From Trileptium ribeirensis (Eukaryota > Nematoda > Enoplea > Enoplida > Thoracostomopsidae): a stretch of 64,000 nt of DNA. This document shows, piece by piece, positions 22,462 to 32,734 of this stretch (positions within the stretch are counted from its first letter, which is position 1; the number at the start of each line of letters is the position of its first letter). Location: the NCBI GenBank assembly GCA_030248225.1, contig JASANE010029463.1, positions 1-64,000 on the forward strand, in the 5' to 3' direction. A program made the translations under genes and the position numbers. The notes beneath the pieces were generated by a model that was not told the origin of the DNA, searched no databases, and saw only the letters and a list, made by a program, of their open reading frames with translations.

Positions 22462-25400
22462 TCATGTACATAATCGTTGTACACATGCCGGACAATACCA
22501 TAACGTCGTTTCCGGTTCCTTCTCCAACTTTACACATCGAAAATGATACCATTCAAGGCAGTAGTCACATTCGATCCAATTAACGTCGTCTTCACCTACG
22601 CGGAGATCTTCTTCGTAACTCTGCCCACATTCTCCGCAAAACCAATCGATTTCTTCGCTATCGATTTCGACTGCGCGTAAGCGTTGCTCGTATTCCAAAT
22701 AATCGCGCGGCTCACCACCAAAATGTTTGAACAGGCTTTTGTTATAGACCTTACTTTTGCGTCGCGCATCACCTAACCGTATTACCTCCAAATTAGGACC
22801 TTGTACTCTGACTATTCGATATAGTCGCTCGAAATTCGGGTGAAATTTGTTGGTGATCCTACGAGAATCGATTTTCTCCGGCCTTCGCATTAATACTACA
22901 TCACCAGGCAAAAAGTCACGAATGCGTGCTCGTCGATCAAAATATCGCTTGTAGGCGTCTTGGGCCAAACGCACAGACTTACTAGCTTCTTTCCAAGTGC
23001 TAGTCAACGTATCTAACAGTTTTTGTACATGTTGGTCTGGACTTCCACCTTCCGTTATGGACACCAACGGGTTTTCTCCAGGTAAATCTGGGTCACGTCC
23101 ATACATCAGGAAAAACGGGGTTTGGCCCGTTGACACGTGTACCGTAGTTCGGTACGCAAAAAGTGCGCTATCGACGTACGAATCCCAATTATTTGGTTCC
23201 AATTCAGTAAGTGGCTTGATCATGGCCATTAGCGTTTGATTCCACCGTTCCACAAGACCATTACATTGGTGATGATACGGTGTAGCGAACACCGTTCGAC
23301 TTCCTAACTTGGCCGCTTCTGACGTGAATAACTCAGACGTGAAAGCAGGTCCTTGATCAGACAAAATTATACGCGGTACTCCGTGTCGGGGTACGATCTT
23401 ATTCAATAATAGGTCCACAATGGTCTTAGCAGTTTGATCAGGTGTGGCAAAAGCTTCTGGCCACTTCGTGAAATAATCAATAAAATTCACAATGTACTTG
23501 TTTCCAGATCGTGTGACGGGTAATGGACCTATCACATCTACGCCTACCATATGAAATGGTGCCATCGCAGGAATTGGTTGTAACGGTCCACGACGATTAG
23601 GACCAGGTTTAAATCGAGCACATGGTACACATGCGTTAATAAACGCTTCGAGGTCTTTTTTCATTGTGACCCAATAAAACTTCCGTTCGAGCTTAGCCAA
23701 CGCTCGATTATATCCTACATGACCGGCGTATTTAGTCGTATGAGCCTGTTTCATCACAACTACACGGAATTCTTCCGGTAGTACCAAACGGAATTCGCAT
23801 GCTTCCGCACGGACAGGTCTACGTTTCCGGCTTACGTAGTACAAAACACCATGTCGGACATGGAATCTATCTTCTTGCAACAAGATCTGTCGTTGCAAAT
23901 CTTCCGCTAACTCGGGATCCAATTCTTGATCTTCAAGAAAACGAACCATTCCTCGTATGAATGGGTCCAAAGATTGGGCTCGTCGGATTTCATCCGCCTC
24001 CCATGGCGGATCAATAGCAAAATAGTCATTTAAATCACGTTCCACTATAGGAACATCTACCTGCATTCCACTTGGACCAGGTTGTGGATCATTCGCTTCA
24101 TCGTTTTCATCAATCACTGCGTTAGGGCTTTGCGTAACTACGCCCACAATCTTTAAAAGATTAGCTTCTCGTTTTACTAACGCTTCGTCAGGATATTCTT
24201 TATCCTGTTTCCGGTCTACCTCAGAGTTATCAACTGGTTCTTTATTCGGCAAAGATTTCAAAATCGGTGGACGTGACATTGCATCAGCATTAAGATGCTG
24301 CCTACCAGGTTTGTACACAACTTCATAATCGAATTCTTGGATTCTCGTTACAAAACGCAATAGACGTGGTGTCAACAAATCGATAGAACGCGTTTTCATT
24401 AGGATTTGTACTAAGGGAGTGTGATCAGTTACTATCGTGGTAAAGCTACCCAACAAATATGGCCGAAATTGTACCATAGCTCGTACTACAGCCAAACATT
24501 CCTTTTCAGTCACGCTATATCTAGTTTCAGCATCGTGGAATTTTCTACCTCCATAATGGATCACCCGTTCTTTTCCATCTTCGCCACATTGTGTTAAAAT
24601 AAAGCCAACACCTTCGTTGCTAGCGTCGGTGTACAACCTAAATGGCTTCACTGGGTTCGGGTACGCTAAGATAGGCGCTGTAGTCAGTGCAACCTTGAGT
24701 TTATCAAAGGCTACTTGGCACTGTTCCGTCCAGCGAGATTCTACCGAATTAAACTTACTCGGTCCTTTTGTCAATCCATGTAATGGAGCGGCGATAAGAC
24801 TATAACCTTCAATAAATTGACGATAATAACCGGTCAACCCTAAGAACGAACGTACTTCCGTAACGTTTTGTGGTCTTTCGCACTCCAATATCTTTTGGAC
24901 TTTCGCTGGATCTGGTGCTATTCCGTTTTCCGACACTACATGGCCTAAGAATAATACTTCTCGTCGTACAAAGTCACATTTCTTGCCCTTAATAGACAAC
25001 CCTGCATCACGTAAACGATTGAACACACATTGGATATCCCACAAATGCTCTTCGAACGTTGGTGAGAAGACGATGACATCGTCAATGTAACACAGGCAAA
25101 ATTCCAATAGATAGCCTGACAAGACGATTTGCATCATCCTTTGAAACGTAGCAGTCGCGTTGGTTAAACCAAAGGGCATTACCTTGAATTCGACTAGGCC
25201 TTCGTGACAAATAAAAGCTGTCTTTTCGACATCCTCAGGTTCCATTTCTACCTGCCAATAACCAGATTTCAAGTCCAATGTCGTAAAATACTTGGCGCCT
25301 TTAAGGGCATTTAACGTATCGTCAATCCGTGGAAGCGGAAAACTGTCCTTTTTGGTCACATCGTTCAACATGCGATAATCGATACAAAATCGCATGTCCC

Positions 25401-26259
25401 CGGTCTTTTTCTTAACGAGAACAACAGGAGATGCCCAAGGACTCATCGATGGTTGAATCGCATCGTCATCCAGCATTGCCTGGACTTGTTTCGAAATTTC
25501 CTCCCGATGCACGTAAGGTGCACGTCGCATTCTTTGTTGAATGGGCTTGGTGTCTCCAGTATCGATAGGGTGTCGCAAAACATTCGTTCGGCTAAGTGGG
25601 GTTGTGGAACTCCCGAAAACATCGCTGTTGCGTTCTAACAACCTCGCTAAAATTCGTTTTTCAGTTTCGGTGGCAACCGCTTCCTTTAGGGACACACCCT
25701 CTGGTAATTCCGCTTCTTTATCCAGAGTTATTTCCGCTGCTAACTCCCTATATAAGCGTTTAGCTTCCCTTGCTCTAATCTGAACCTTATTAGTAACGAC
25801 TTTAGAATAATCGACACCAGTCATCGCTGGTTTTTCCGTCGATGTAACAGCAATAGTATCCACTATCTCAGTAACGTGTGACATCACGTCATCAATTTTT
25901 ACCTTATATGACTGCTGCTCTAAATTGGTAACAGGTACCCAAGCCATGCCTTCTTGTACTTCAACTACCGCATTTGGACAAAGTATAGGTCGCTGAAATC
26001 TCATCTCCGTATCGGACTCTACCATAACACTCTGCCCATTGAAATTAGTCGTATTAATGTTACACGGTACCAACTTTGTGCTTTCCGGTGGAATTTCGGT
26101 ATCCACAGATACCATGCAAACATGAAAAGCACCCACTGGAACTTCAGTTAGTTTTCCGGACTTGATAATTTTCCCGGTACCCGTCTCTACAGACGTTGTT
26201 TCTTTACGTTGGACCAAAGACCATGACCGTACCAGTTTATCATTAACCAGGATTCGCAT
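22462..26259 (-). CDS. pol: Pol polyprotein: reverse transcriptase, RNase H, integrase, PHD finger
   Basis: 1265 codons. Reverse transcriptase spans about residues 240-480, with the LDLKSGYWQ motif and the catalytic YIDD near residue 390. RNase H follows with TDAS near 543. An HHCC zinc-binding module of the integrase lies near 845-890. The catalytic core has D in VDVIGPL, D in SDQG near 968, and E in VERWNQ. A GPY/F-like region (GDVVLMRRPEK) follows. The last ~60 residues form a C4HC3 PHD finger: CGEC, CDYC, four residues then H, C, and final CPAC (about 1205-1261). It copies the RNA genome and inserts the DNA; the PHD finger is inferred to guide integration through histone tails. The frame overlaps the end of gag-protease by 73 bases in the -1 frame, so no separate start is needed. 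Confidence 0.95.
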   Translation of the reverse strand: MRILVNDKLVRSWSLVQRKETTSVETGTGKIIKSGKLTEVPVGAFHVCMVSVDTEIPPESTKLVPCNINTTNFNGQSVMVESDTEMRFQRPILCPNAVVEVQEGMAWVPVTNLEQQSYKVKIDDVMSHVTEIVDTIAVTSTEKPAMTGVDYSKVVTNKVQIRAREAKRLYRELAAEITLDKEAELPEGVSLKEAVATETEKRILARLLERNSDVFGSSTTPLSRTNVLRHPIDTGDTKPIQQRMRRAPYVHREEISKQVQAMLDDDAIQPSMSPWASPVVLVKKKTGDMRFCIDYRMLNDVTKKDSFPLPRIDDTLNALKGAKYFTTLDLKSGYWQVEMEPEDVEKTAFICHEGLVEFKVMPFGLTNATATFQRMMQIVLSGYLLEFCLCYIDDVIVFSPTFEEHLWDIQCVFNRLRDAGLSIKGKKCDFVRREVLFLGHVVSENGIAPDPAKVQKILECERPQNVTEVRSFLGLTGYYRQFIEGYSLIAAPLHGLTKGPSKFNSVESRWTEQCQVAFDKLKVALTTAPILAYPNPVKPFRLYTDASNEGVGFILTQCGEDGKERVIHYGGRKFHDAETRYSVTEKECLAVVRAMVQFRPYLLGSFTTIVTDHTPLVQILMKTRSIDLLTPRLLRFVTRIQEFDYEVVYKPGRQHLNADAMSRPPILKSLPNKEPVDNSEVDRKQDKEYPDEALVKREANLLKIVGVVTQSPNAVIDENDEANDPQPGPSGMQVDVPIVERDLNDYFAIDPPWEADEIRRAQSLDPFIRGMVRFLEDQELDPELAEDLQRQILLQEDRFHVRHGVLYYVSRKRRPVRAEACEFRLVLPEEFRVVVMKQAHTTKYAGHVGYNRALAKLERKFYWVTMKKDLEAFINACVPCARFKPGPNRRGPLQPIPAMAPFHMVGVDVIGPLPVTRSGNKYIVNFIDYFTKWPEAFATPDQTAKTIVDLLLNKIVPRHGVPRIILSDQGPAFTSELFTSEAAKLGSRTVFATPYHHQCNGLVERWNQTLMAMIKPLTELEPNNWDSYVDSALFAYRTTVHVSTGQTPFFLMYGRDPDLPGENPLVSITEGGSPDQHVQKLLDTLTSTWKEASKSVRLAQDAYKRYFDRRARIRDFLPGDVVLMRRPEKIDSRRITNKFHPNFERLYRIVRVQGPNLEVIRLGDARRKSKVYNKSLFKHFGGEPRDYLEYEQRLRAVEIDSEEIDWFCGECGQSYEEDLRVGEDDVNWIECDYCLEWYHFRCVKLEKEPETTLWYCPACVQRLCT
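26187..26259 (-). promoter_or_regulatory. Gag-pol overlap, predicted -1 frameshift region
   Basis: The gag-protease frame ends at 26187 and the pol frame is open from 26259. By codon phase, pol lies in the -1 frame relative to gag. No textbook slippery heptamer is obvious; A-rich runs occur near CGTAAAGAAACAACG. An ATG does open the pol frame at 26259, so re-initiation is an alternative. Confidence 0.6.
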
Positions 26260-28736
26260 CTTCTGTAATCAATTACGGTTTGGAATTTCCGTAACATGTC
26301 ATCACCGATGACAATCGCAACTGGCATATCTGGTACAACGTGAATTTGTACATACTGGGACTGCTCTCCGAAATGTACCAATGCTTCGAACCATCCCAGG
26401 GTCTTACTAGCTGGGGAACCATCAAAAGCAAATACCTGGATCACTTCGGAGTTCAATTTATACCGATTGAAATTTTCCTCATAGACTTCTTGGAGCATGA
26501 TCGTCATTTGGGCTCCAGTATCCACCAGTCCCCGTAACTTATACGAATCAATTTGCACGTCGACATAAAAACACGATTTGGTAGAACGAGCTAACATCTC
26601 TACCTGTGCTATCGAGACTTGCGTATCCTTTTGTAATTCCGAATTTTCTTCGAAGTTTCGTTCAGAAACCTTTTCTACCAGTACTTGATGACGTGAATTC
26701 CTGGGCAGCACTACTCGTGATGATGAATGCGAGATTTCAGACCCATCCGCTTTCCTATCCGACTTCAAATGAGAAATAATGTCGCGCATTTGTCCGACCA
26801 TGCGACGCTCTACATCATTCACTTGACGAGCTATTGCCTCTAAAGCTACAGATTGTACTGCCTTAGATTCCGGCCGGCGTCTATTATCTCCAGTTAATTG
26901 TTTCTCTACATTCACAGATCGCTGACGACAATCACGAGCAAAGTGACCTGGTTTACCACACACAAAACACTTCCACAGTTCTTTAGGTGTGGTGGATTCA
27001 GCATTATTTAACGAACGTTGCACGGGCGGTGATCGAGAAATCCCTTCTCGCACTACACCGCGTTCCTGTTGTCGAAGGCGTGCGTCACGATATGGACATC
27101 GCGCGCGAACATGCCCTGTGGCACCACAATCATAACACACAATTGAGGCTGCCGAAGCTCGTTCTACAACGCGGGTGTTTCTCACGTCGTTACTTTGGTT
27201 TCCGCTACTCATGCGCATTGGAGCCTGCCGACCATTGTTCCGTCGTGGTGTCGCTCCATCACTACCACTAGCATTTTGGCTCGGTCTCCAAGACCGTTGA
27301 GCAACCGATCTATTTGTGGGTCGTGGCGAAATTCCATCGTCCTCGGGTCCCGCTAACAATTTTTCTGTGCGCTCAATTTGTACAGCTCGGCGTTTCAGCT
27401 CATAAAAAGCCCACTGATCACCATGTATCAGGCGTGCACGCAACCCATGTCGTATTCCTCGCAAAAATGTGTTACGCAATAAATTGGCTGCGAGCCTTAC
27501 ACCCAGCTCCAATGGAACAATTCGTTTACGCCACTGTAATTCCAACTCATCAGCAAAATCTGCGACAGAACTTTTTTGACTCATTTGCTGGGACCTCTGA
27601 ACCTCGTCTACGAATTCTCTACTTTCTGCGAATCGTTCATGCAGCTCGTATACCAGATCTTCATATGTCTCCGGTGCTTCTGGACCAGTCATTAACAACT
27701 CAATAAAACTTCGGGCAGCATCCGTTAACTTCTTACGCAGTGTACGAAATTTATCACTGGACTTTTCCACACCTGCTAATTCGAACTCCGTTTCTAGCCT
27801 ACGAAAATATGTCGCAAAGTCTGTTGTGCCATCGTACCTTCCGATATTAACCGCTTCCTTCGGAGGTGGCACATTAACTACAATAGGTGGCATTGCAGGA
27901 ACTGCCGCCGTCACAGGCGCTGGTGCAGGTGCAGACGCCACAGCGTGAGTACACGAACAATGTGTACACGCGGCCGAATTAGTGCTAGTTGGTACCGTTT
28001 TAACACTGGCCGAAACGACAGTCACCGAAGCTGGAACCGTCATAACTGGGGCTGACACACGTACACTCGTAGATACGACAACCGGTGCTGACGAAATCCT
28101 ATTAGGGACAACCGTAGCATCCCACGAGCTTGTCACTGTAGGTAATGGTACCGACACCTGTGGTGGCGCAGCTCTACTTATGTCTAATGACGGCACCGTA
28201 GGCTCGACATCAAACCTTGCTTTTGGTCTAGTTTGTGCTTCTACCACAGTAGCATCCATATAAACAGAATCGTCTATTCCGACATCAGAAGTCGGAGTCG
28301 GCACCGGATCCATACTTACTAGATCTCGCAACTGATTAAGGTTACCTCGCATCTCACTCATTTGCTCCTGTATAGCATGATTCTGCTGCCTTATTTGTTC
28401 TTGTACATCACTATTTTGTCGTGCCATTTGCTCATGTTGATCATTGTTTTGCCGTACTACGAAATTTTGAAATTTGCGTTCTCGCTCCATGGTATCTACC
28501 ATCATTTTATCGTACTGACGATTAGAGCCACGAACTAAGTCAGTTATCTCATCATACTTACGACTGGTGTCAACTAAGCTTACCTCTAATCGACGCAAAG
28601 TCGCTTCTAACGTAGTGCCACTCATGGAAGTTGTGCCGCTGTCCGTAGCTGTTGGTACCGGCGTACTCGTGTTATCTATTCCTATCGACCACTGCGTGGT
28701 ATCATCACCAGGCATTAGTGCTGTTGTATCGTCCAT
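26187..28736 (-). CDS. gag: Gag-protease polyprotein
   Basis: 849 codons from an ATG 191 bases after the 5' LTR. Residues ~1-140 contain a Gln-rich coiled coil (QNNDQHEQMARQNSD) and 150-290 a Thr/Val/Pro-rich linker. Residues ~295-460 show the retrotransposon capsid fold signature (YDGTTDFATYFRRLE, FIELL, YEDLVYELHERFAES). Two CCHC zinc knuckles follow: CYDCGATGHVRARC (~532-546) and CFVCGKPGHFARDC (~589-602). A retropepsin-like aspartic protease is at the end, with active site LVDTGAQ near 739 and the downstream IVIGDD strand. It forms the particle, binds RNA and processes the polyproteins. Having the protease in the gag frame, with the frameshift after it, is a layout known from several LTR element lineages. 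Confidence 0.95.
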   Translation of the reverse strand: MDDTTALMPGDDTTQWSIGIDNTSTPVPTATDSGTTSMSGTTLEATLRRLEVSLVDTSRKYDEITDLVRGSNRQYDKMMVDTMERERKFQNFVVRQNNDQHEQMARQNSDVQEQIRQQNHAIQEQMSEMRGNLNQLRDLVSMDPVPTPTSDVGIDDSVYMDATVVEAQTRPKARFDVEPTVPSLDISRAAPPQVSVPLPTVTSSWDATVVPNRISSAPVVVSTSVRVSAPVMTVPASVTVVSASVKTVPTSTNSAACTHCSCTHAVASAPAPAPVTAAVPAMPPIVVNVPPPKEAVNIGRYDGTTDFATYFRRLETEFELAGVEKSSDKFRTLRKKLTDAARSFIELLMTGPEAPETYEDLVYELHERFAESREFVDEVQRSQQMSQKSSVADFADELELQWRKRIVPLELGVRLAANLLRNTFLRGIRHGLRARLIHGDQWAFYELKRRAVQIERTEKLLAGPEDDGISPRPTNRSVAQRSWRPSQNASGSDGATPRRNNGRQAPMRMSSGNQSNDVRNTRVVERASAASIVCYDCGATGHVRARCPYRDARLRQQERGVVREGISRSPPVQRSLNNAESTTPKELWKCFVCGKPGHFARDCRQRSVNVEKQLTGDNRRRPESKAVQSVALEAIARQVNDVERRMVGQMRDIISHLKSDRKADGSEISHSSSRVVLPRNSRHQVLVEKVSERNFEENSELQKDTQVSIAQVEMLARSTKSCFYVDVQIDSYKLRGLVDTGAQMTIMLQEVYEENFNRYKLNSEVIQVFAFDGSPASKTLGWFEALVHFGEQSQYVQIHVVPDMPVAIVIGDDMLRKFQTVIDYRRCESWLMINWYGHGLWSNVKKQRL

Positions 28737-28908
28737 GATATAGAAATTTTAAACACTCCACCTGTCACAGCTAAGCGATTTACCAATTCGTGCTGTAACG
28801 CGCAAAAATAATCGCTAATAAAATGTCAATAAATATCACCACTAACCACAAACCAATCCAATCCGGCAAACGTACCACCTGACTCTTCACAGGATCGATA
28901 TTGGCTTT
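28737..28908 (-). other. 5' leader of copy C
   Basis: Short untranslated leader between the primer binding site and the gag ATG; no other feature seen. Confidence 0.7.
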
Positions 28909-28927
28909 GGCCTCGTCATGGCCACCA
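28909..28927 (-). promoter_or_regulatory. Primer binding site
   Basis: Directly after the 5' LTR end CCGACA the minus strand reads TGGTGGCCATGACGAGGCC. It begins with TGG, complementary to the CCA end of a tRNA, as expected for minus-strand priming. I could not assign the tRNA: it does not begin like the initiator-Met site (TGGTAGCAGAG). Confidence 0.75.
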
Positions 28928-31309
28928 TGTCGGAGCTTAATCTTTTTCTATGGCGTGTAGAATCGTGCTTACGCGGCGCTCCGACCCCCAGTCGCTACTA
29001 TAACAGACGAAAAGTACAGTTTAGGCCACCAATAAATAACGTACTAGTAACTGGGGTGCGCGAGTTTGTGGTCTGGCGTACCAGTAAAGTGGTGATAATG
29101 TAAGTTCGGACCGTTAGCAACTAGTATTCCAGCTCTGTTTGATTCACAATGCTAGCAGCTCGGCCGTGCGAGGGTATACCTTTATTACGCTCTCGCTTTA
29201 TAACAGCAACAACACCAGAATAGTTTAAGTATTTACTTACTAGTATGACGAAGTGCCACTTTCAAGCAAGATATTCAGTGTTCACACGACGGTTCTCAAC
29301 TATTTGGTAAACTTCATTTAGAATTCGGGCTTAGTACCGAAAAACCGTGGCACTCCGAGTTCGTGATATTCTTAATACCGTATTACACGACCCGTAAATA
29401 GTACGCAAACGAAGAATAAGTAGTATAAGGGAATATTTCGAGTCCGTAGCAAAGTCCACAGCCTGTTAATCGCCCTGTATATGACAGGCCAGTACCCTAG
29501 TTGAGTTACTACTTACATTAACCATGTTGACAGTCGCTTTAAATCCAAAATTAAGGTCGCCACTTTCAGTAATAAACACGCTTCGAACTTCTAGTAGTGT
29601 AGACCGATAACAATTCAACCCAAAATCGTTCGGTACATTCTCTTCAAATTCCTCGCTAACTAGCGCATATTGACCAGTAATTGACAGAGAACGCATTGAT
29701 ATGAGCGATATAACAGCATATCTGCAGCTACAACTTCGAAATAAATATATATTAAGCCTAGTGAGTCTTCTCGTAGAGTTAAATCCCAACCGAAACTGCA
29801 TCATATAGCGAAAAACATAGAATAAATGACAACACTCCAAGCATCAAACTATATGTGTGCAACTCCACGAGGCAAGTACCGCTTATAATCATTTTTAGTC
29901 CATAGAGGTAGATAAATTCGAGTCAGATATCAACCACTTCGCTGCAGTAACCGAAAAACAAAAGCTATGTATTACACGTGGTTAAGTAAAACTAATAACA
30001 ACACTGAACCGATTAGCTAGGTTTTCAATTGACAATTATAAAGCGTAATTATTCACATAAATCATAAACTTCATTTAATAACACTATAGAATTCGAAACG
30101 AAAAAGACAAAAGAAATAGATACACTCTACATGTCCAGACTTCGTTAACTCAACGCCACGTCGACTTCCGTAGCTAGGTAATTAATAAAACTCAGGAAAC
30201 TGCAACCATCATAATAATATCAATTCAAAACTACATAATAATTCAAAATTCAATACAATAACGAGTAACCATATACACATATGCAAAACGCCCAATCGGC
30301 GAGAATAACAACACCCTATATCGGATTTATATAACACGCGCTAGCCGCGAATATAATATATATTATATATATTATAAAATTTAAAAAAAAGGAATTTAAA
30401 TGATAAATTTGAAATGAAAAATGGGGTGAAAAGTTGGGTTGTGGTTTGAGAAAAGTATAAAGAGGGGGATTGTGAAATTTTAATATGGTGAAGGGGGTGG
30501 GTAGGGGAGTTTGTGTTTAAATTTTGAGGAGTAGGGGTAAGATTTGAGAAAATAGAAGATGTTTGAAAAAATGTAAAAAATTGGAGAAAAATGGAAATTG
30601 TGGAAAGTAGAAATTTATGAAAAATAGAGAGGTGGGAAAGGGGTGGGGTAGATATATGAATAGGGGTGGTAAGAGAAAAAGGATATTAAAATTTAGGGGA
30701 TGGGAGTTGAATTTTGAGGGAATGGGGGATGTTTGAAAAATGGAGAAAAAGGGAAGAAAAAGGATATTTTTGGAAAGGGTGAATTTATAGGAAATAAGAA
30801 GAAAAGGAAGAAGGGGGTTTAATATGTGGTTAGGGGTGGTGATGTGAAAAAGATATGAAAATTTGAGAGAGATTGGTGGAGGTTTGGGTGAGAAAAAGGG
30901 GTTTGAATTTTAGTTGAAAAGGTAGGAAAAAGGAGAAAAATGAATTTTGGGTAAAATTTTGGTAGTAGAAGGAGAGGGTGGATGGGTATGGAGTATGGAT
31001 TGGGAAAAGTGATATTTAAAAGGAAAGAATAGGTTTTAGGAGGTTTTTAAGTATAAAATTTGGGTTTTGGGTAATTTATGGGTATGGGTAAGTTTTGGGG
31101 ATTTTATTAGATATAATATATTTTATATATTTATAGGTAAATACATAGCTAGTAATATAGTTATATATAGTAGAATATATATAGTTTACGCACATATTAC
31201 GCTCATATGCCATGCCGAGGGCGACAGGGGATACCAGGGCGGCGTGGGGGCGGCCCTTATGGAAAAGAAAAAGAAAAATTTTGTGGTGAAAAAGGCACCA
31301 GCCCCAACA
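28928..31309 (-). repeat. 5' LTR of copy C
   Basis: 2382 bp; TGTCGG at 28928 and CCAACA at 31309 on the plus strand, followed by the target duplication. It matches the 3' LTR almost base for base but keeps a ~120-bp block near its inner end that also occurs at bases 1-110 of copy A. It should contain the promoter; no clear TATA box could be assigned among the many AT-rich runs. The purine tract is at 30370-31110. Confidence 0.92.
29466..29840 (-). CDS. Possible LTR-borne small protein (5' LTR copy)
   Basis: 124-codon twin of the frame at 16880-17254, with about three residue differences. Same reservations: no recognised domain, and conservation is explained by LTR duplication. Confidence 0.25.
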   Translation of the reverse strand: MECCHLFYVFRYMMQFRLGFNSTRRLTRLNIYLFRSCSCRYAVISLISMRSLSITGQYALVSEEFEENVPNDFGLNCYRSTLLEVRSVFITESGDLNFGFKATVNMVNVSSNSTRVLACHIQGD

Positions 31310-31314
31310 GGCTT
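31310..31314. repeat. Target-site duplication GGCTT (right copy)
   Basis: GGCTT directly after the LTR end at 31309; matches 16455-16459. Confidence 0.9.
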
Positions 31315-32560
31315 TACTTTGGAGGAACCGCCTATACTCGGGTTTCCGATACTACGAATCTTATTTATTGGCTGTTATTATTGGTGCGCAAAGAGTGCGC
31401 GATGGTTATCGACTTGACTGTGGCAGAGTAGCGTGACAGTCTGCCATGGGAAGTGCTTTAAAAACTTTTGGAGTATCTGTGAATTTTATAACTCAACCAA
31501 AGAAGCATTGAGTACTCAGCAGTAGCGGCACAGATAGGTAATTGTAACTCGGTTATTAATTTATTTTCCCAAGAAAAACGTTAAGAAGTGGCAATAGATA
31601 GTAGGGGCGATAGAATAGCATAACGTTAGGGCTAGTAATATCTTAAAAATCTCGGCCTCGTGGAGGCGAGTGACATAACTCAGGCGAGAGCGCAGGTGGG
31701 ACTCGAACAAAATTAGTAGTATTACTGCGTCGTCTGGTAGCCGTCCGGTGTCGTCGGCGTTGGTGGTATTATTCTTGGGCAGACCGTGCGAGTAAGGGGT
31801 TGGTTCGGACGACCAAAAATCTCGAGTTCCTTATACAAAACAACCGGTATAGTCAGTCGTTCGGGGCATACATTGAGCAAACTTCAACTTCATAATAGTC
31901 GACCGCTACGTTACAGTTTTAATAACGTGGTCTGGCAGCCGTTCGGGGTCGGCTTGTTTAAAACAACTGGCATTATTAGCGTAACCCTAAGGCTTAGGTT
32001 GAGGTAATTATATAATTGCATGGTGCACTAGCCGTTCGGTAGTGGGTCGTGTCAACCCACAATGGCTTAATAAAGTAATAGATAACAAATCCTAACCACT
32101 GTCGCTCAGGTATAACCCTTAAACATTAGTTGCTATAACTTAGGGCTAAAGACTAGGTCAAGCAGTAGGTAGCTTTAACTTAATATAAGAGTGGAGTATA
32201 AGTGGCCGAAGTGTGTGAGAAGCATAAAAGTCAGGCTGTGCCTAGGTTATACGTCGGACTGTGCAAAATCTGGTGTCAGATTGTGCAAGCTCAAGGGTCG
32301 GACTGTGTAATAGTGAAAGTCAGACTGCAAAAGAACTGGTGGAACATAAGCGTGAGCTGAAAACAATCTAGTACTAAAGAATAGTACTGCGTTTTAATAC
32401 GAGTGAGCAACTAATCGTTATTGCAACCGTTATGGAGTCAGCGTGAGCCAGAAAGCATATGGTGCTACAAAATAGTGCCGCGTCGTTTCATCACGAGCTA
32501 AAAGAACGGTATCACGATTTAACACGTTGATCGAAAAATAGTGTCATCAGCAAGTACGCG
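31315..32560. other. Repeat-rich flank without genes
   Basis: No supported gene. A short motif like AGCCGTTCGG recurs near 31738, 31852, 31935 and 32030, about every 100 bp, in diverged surroundings. A GTCAGACTGTG-like motif recurs between 32230 and 32330. Confidence 0.5.
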
Positions 32561-32734
32561 TTATAGTACCAGTGATTAACATTTTATCATCTTGTAATAA
32601 ACTTTATATATACATGTCTGTTGCCCAATTATCTGGAACGCGAGCAGTCGAGCCGAGCAAAGATCACGCCGCATCGTGAAATATAAGGCACTAGTACCGC
32701 TCACGAAAAGAAAGACGCGTTCCATATAAAGCGT

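Larger units (their letters stand above)
16460..31309 (-). mobile_element. Complete Ty3/Gypsy-type LTR retrotransposon, copy C (about 14.85 kb)
   Basis: Read on the minus strand: 5' LTR (31309-28928), primer binding site, gag-protease, pol, ORF3 (damaged), polypurine tract, 3' LTR (18726-16460). LTRs start TGTTGG and end CCGACA. The direct repeat GGCTT occurs at 16455-16459 and 31310-31314, the 5-bp target duplication usual for this superfamily. The order protease, reverse transcriptase, RNase H, integrase places it in Ty3/Gypsy. At nearly 15 kb it is much longer than typical members because of 2.3-kb LTRs and ORF3. The two LTRs look about 99 % alike over long stretches, suggesting fairly recent insertion. 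Gag and pol are open, but ORF3 is broken. Confidence 0.93.
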
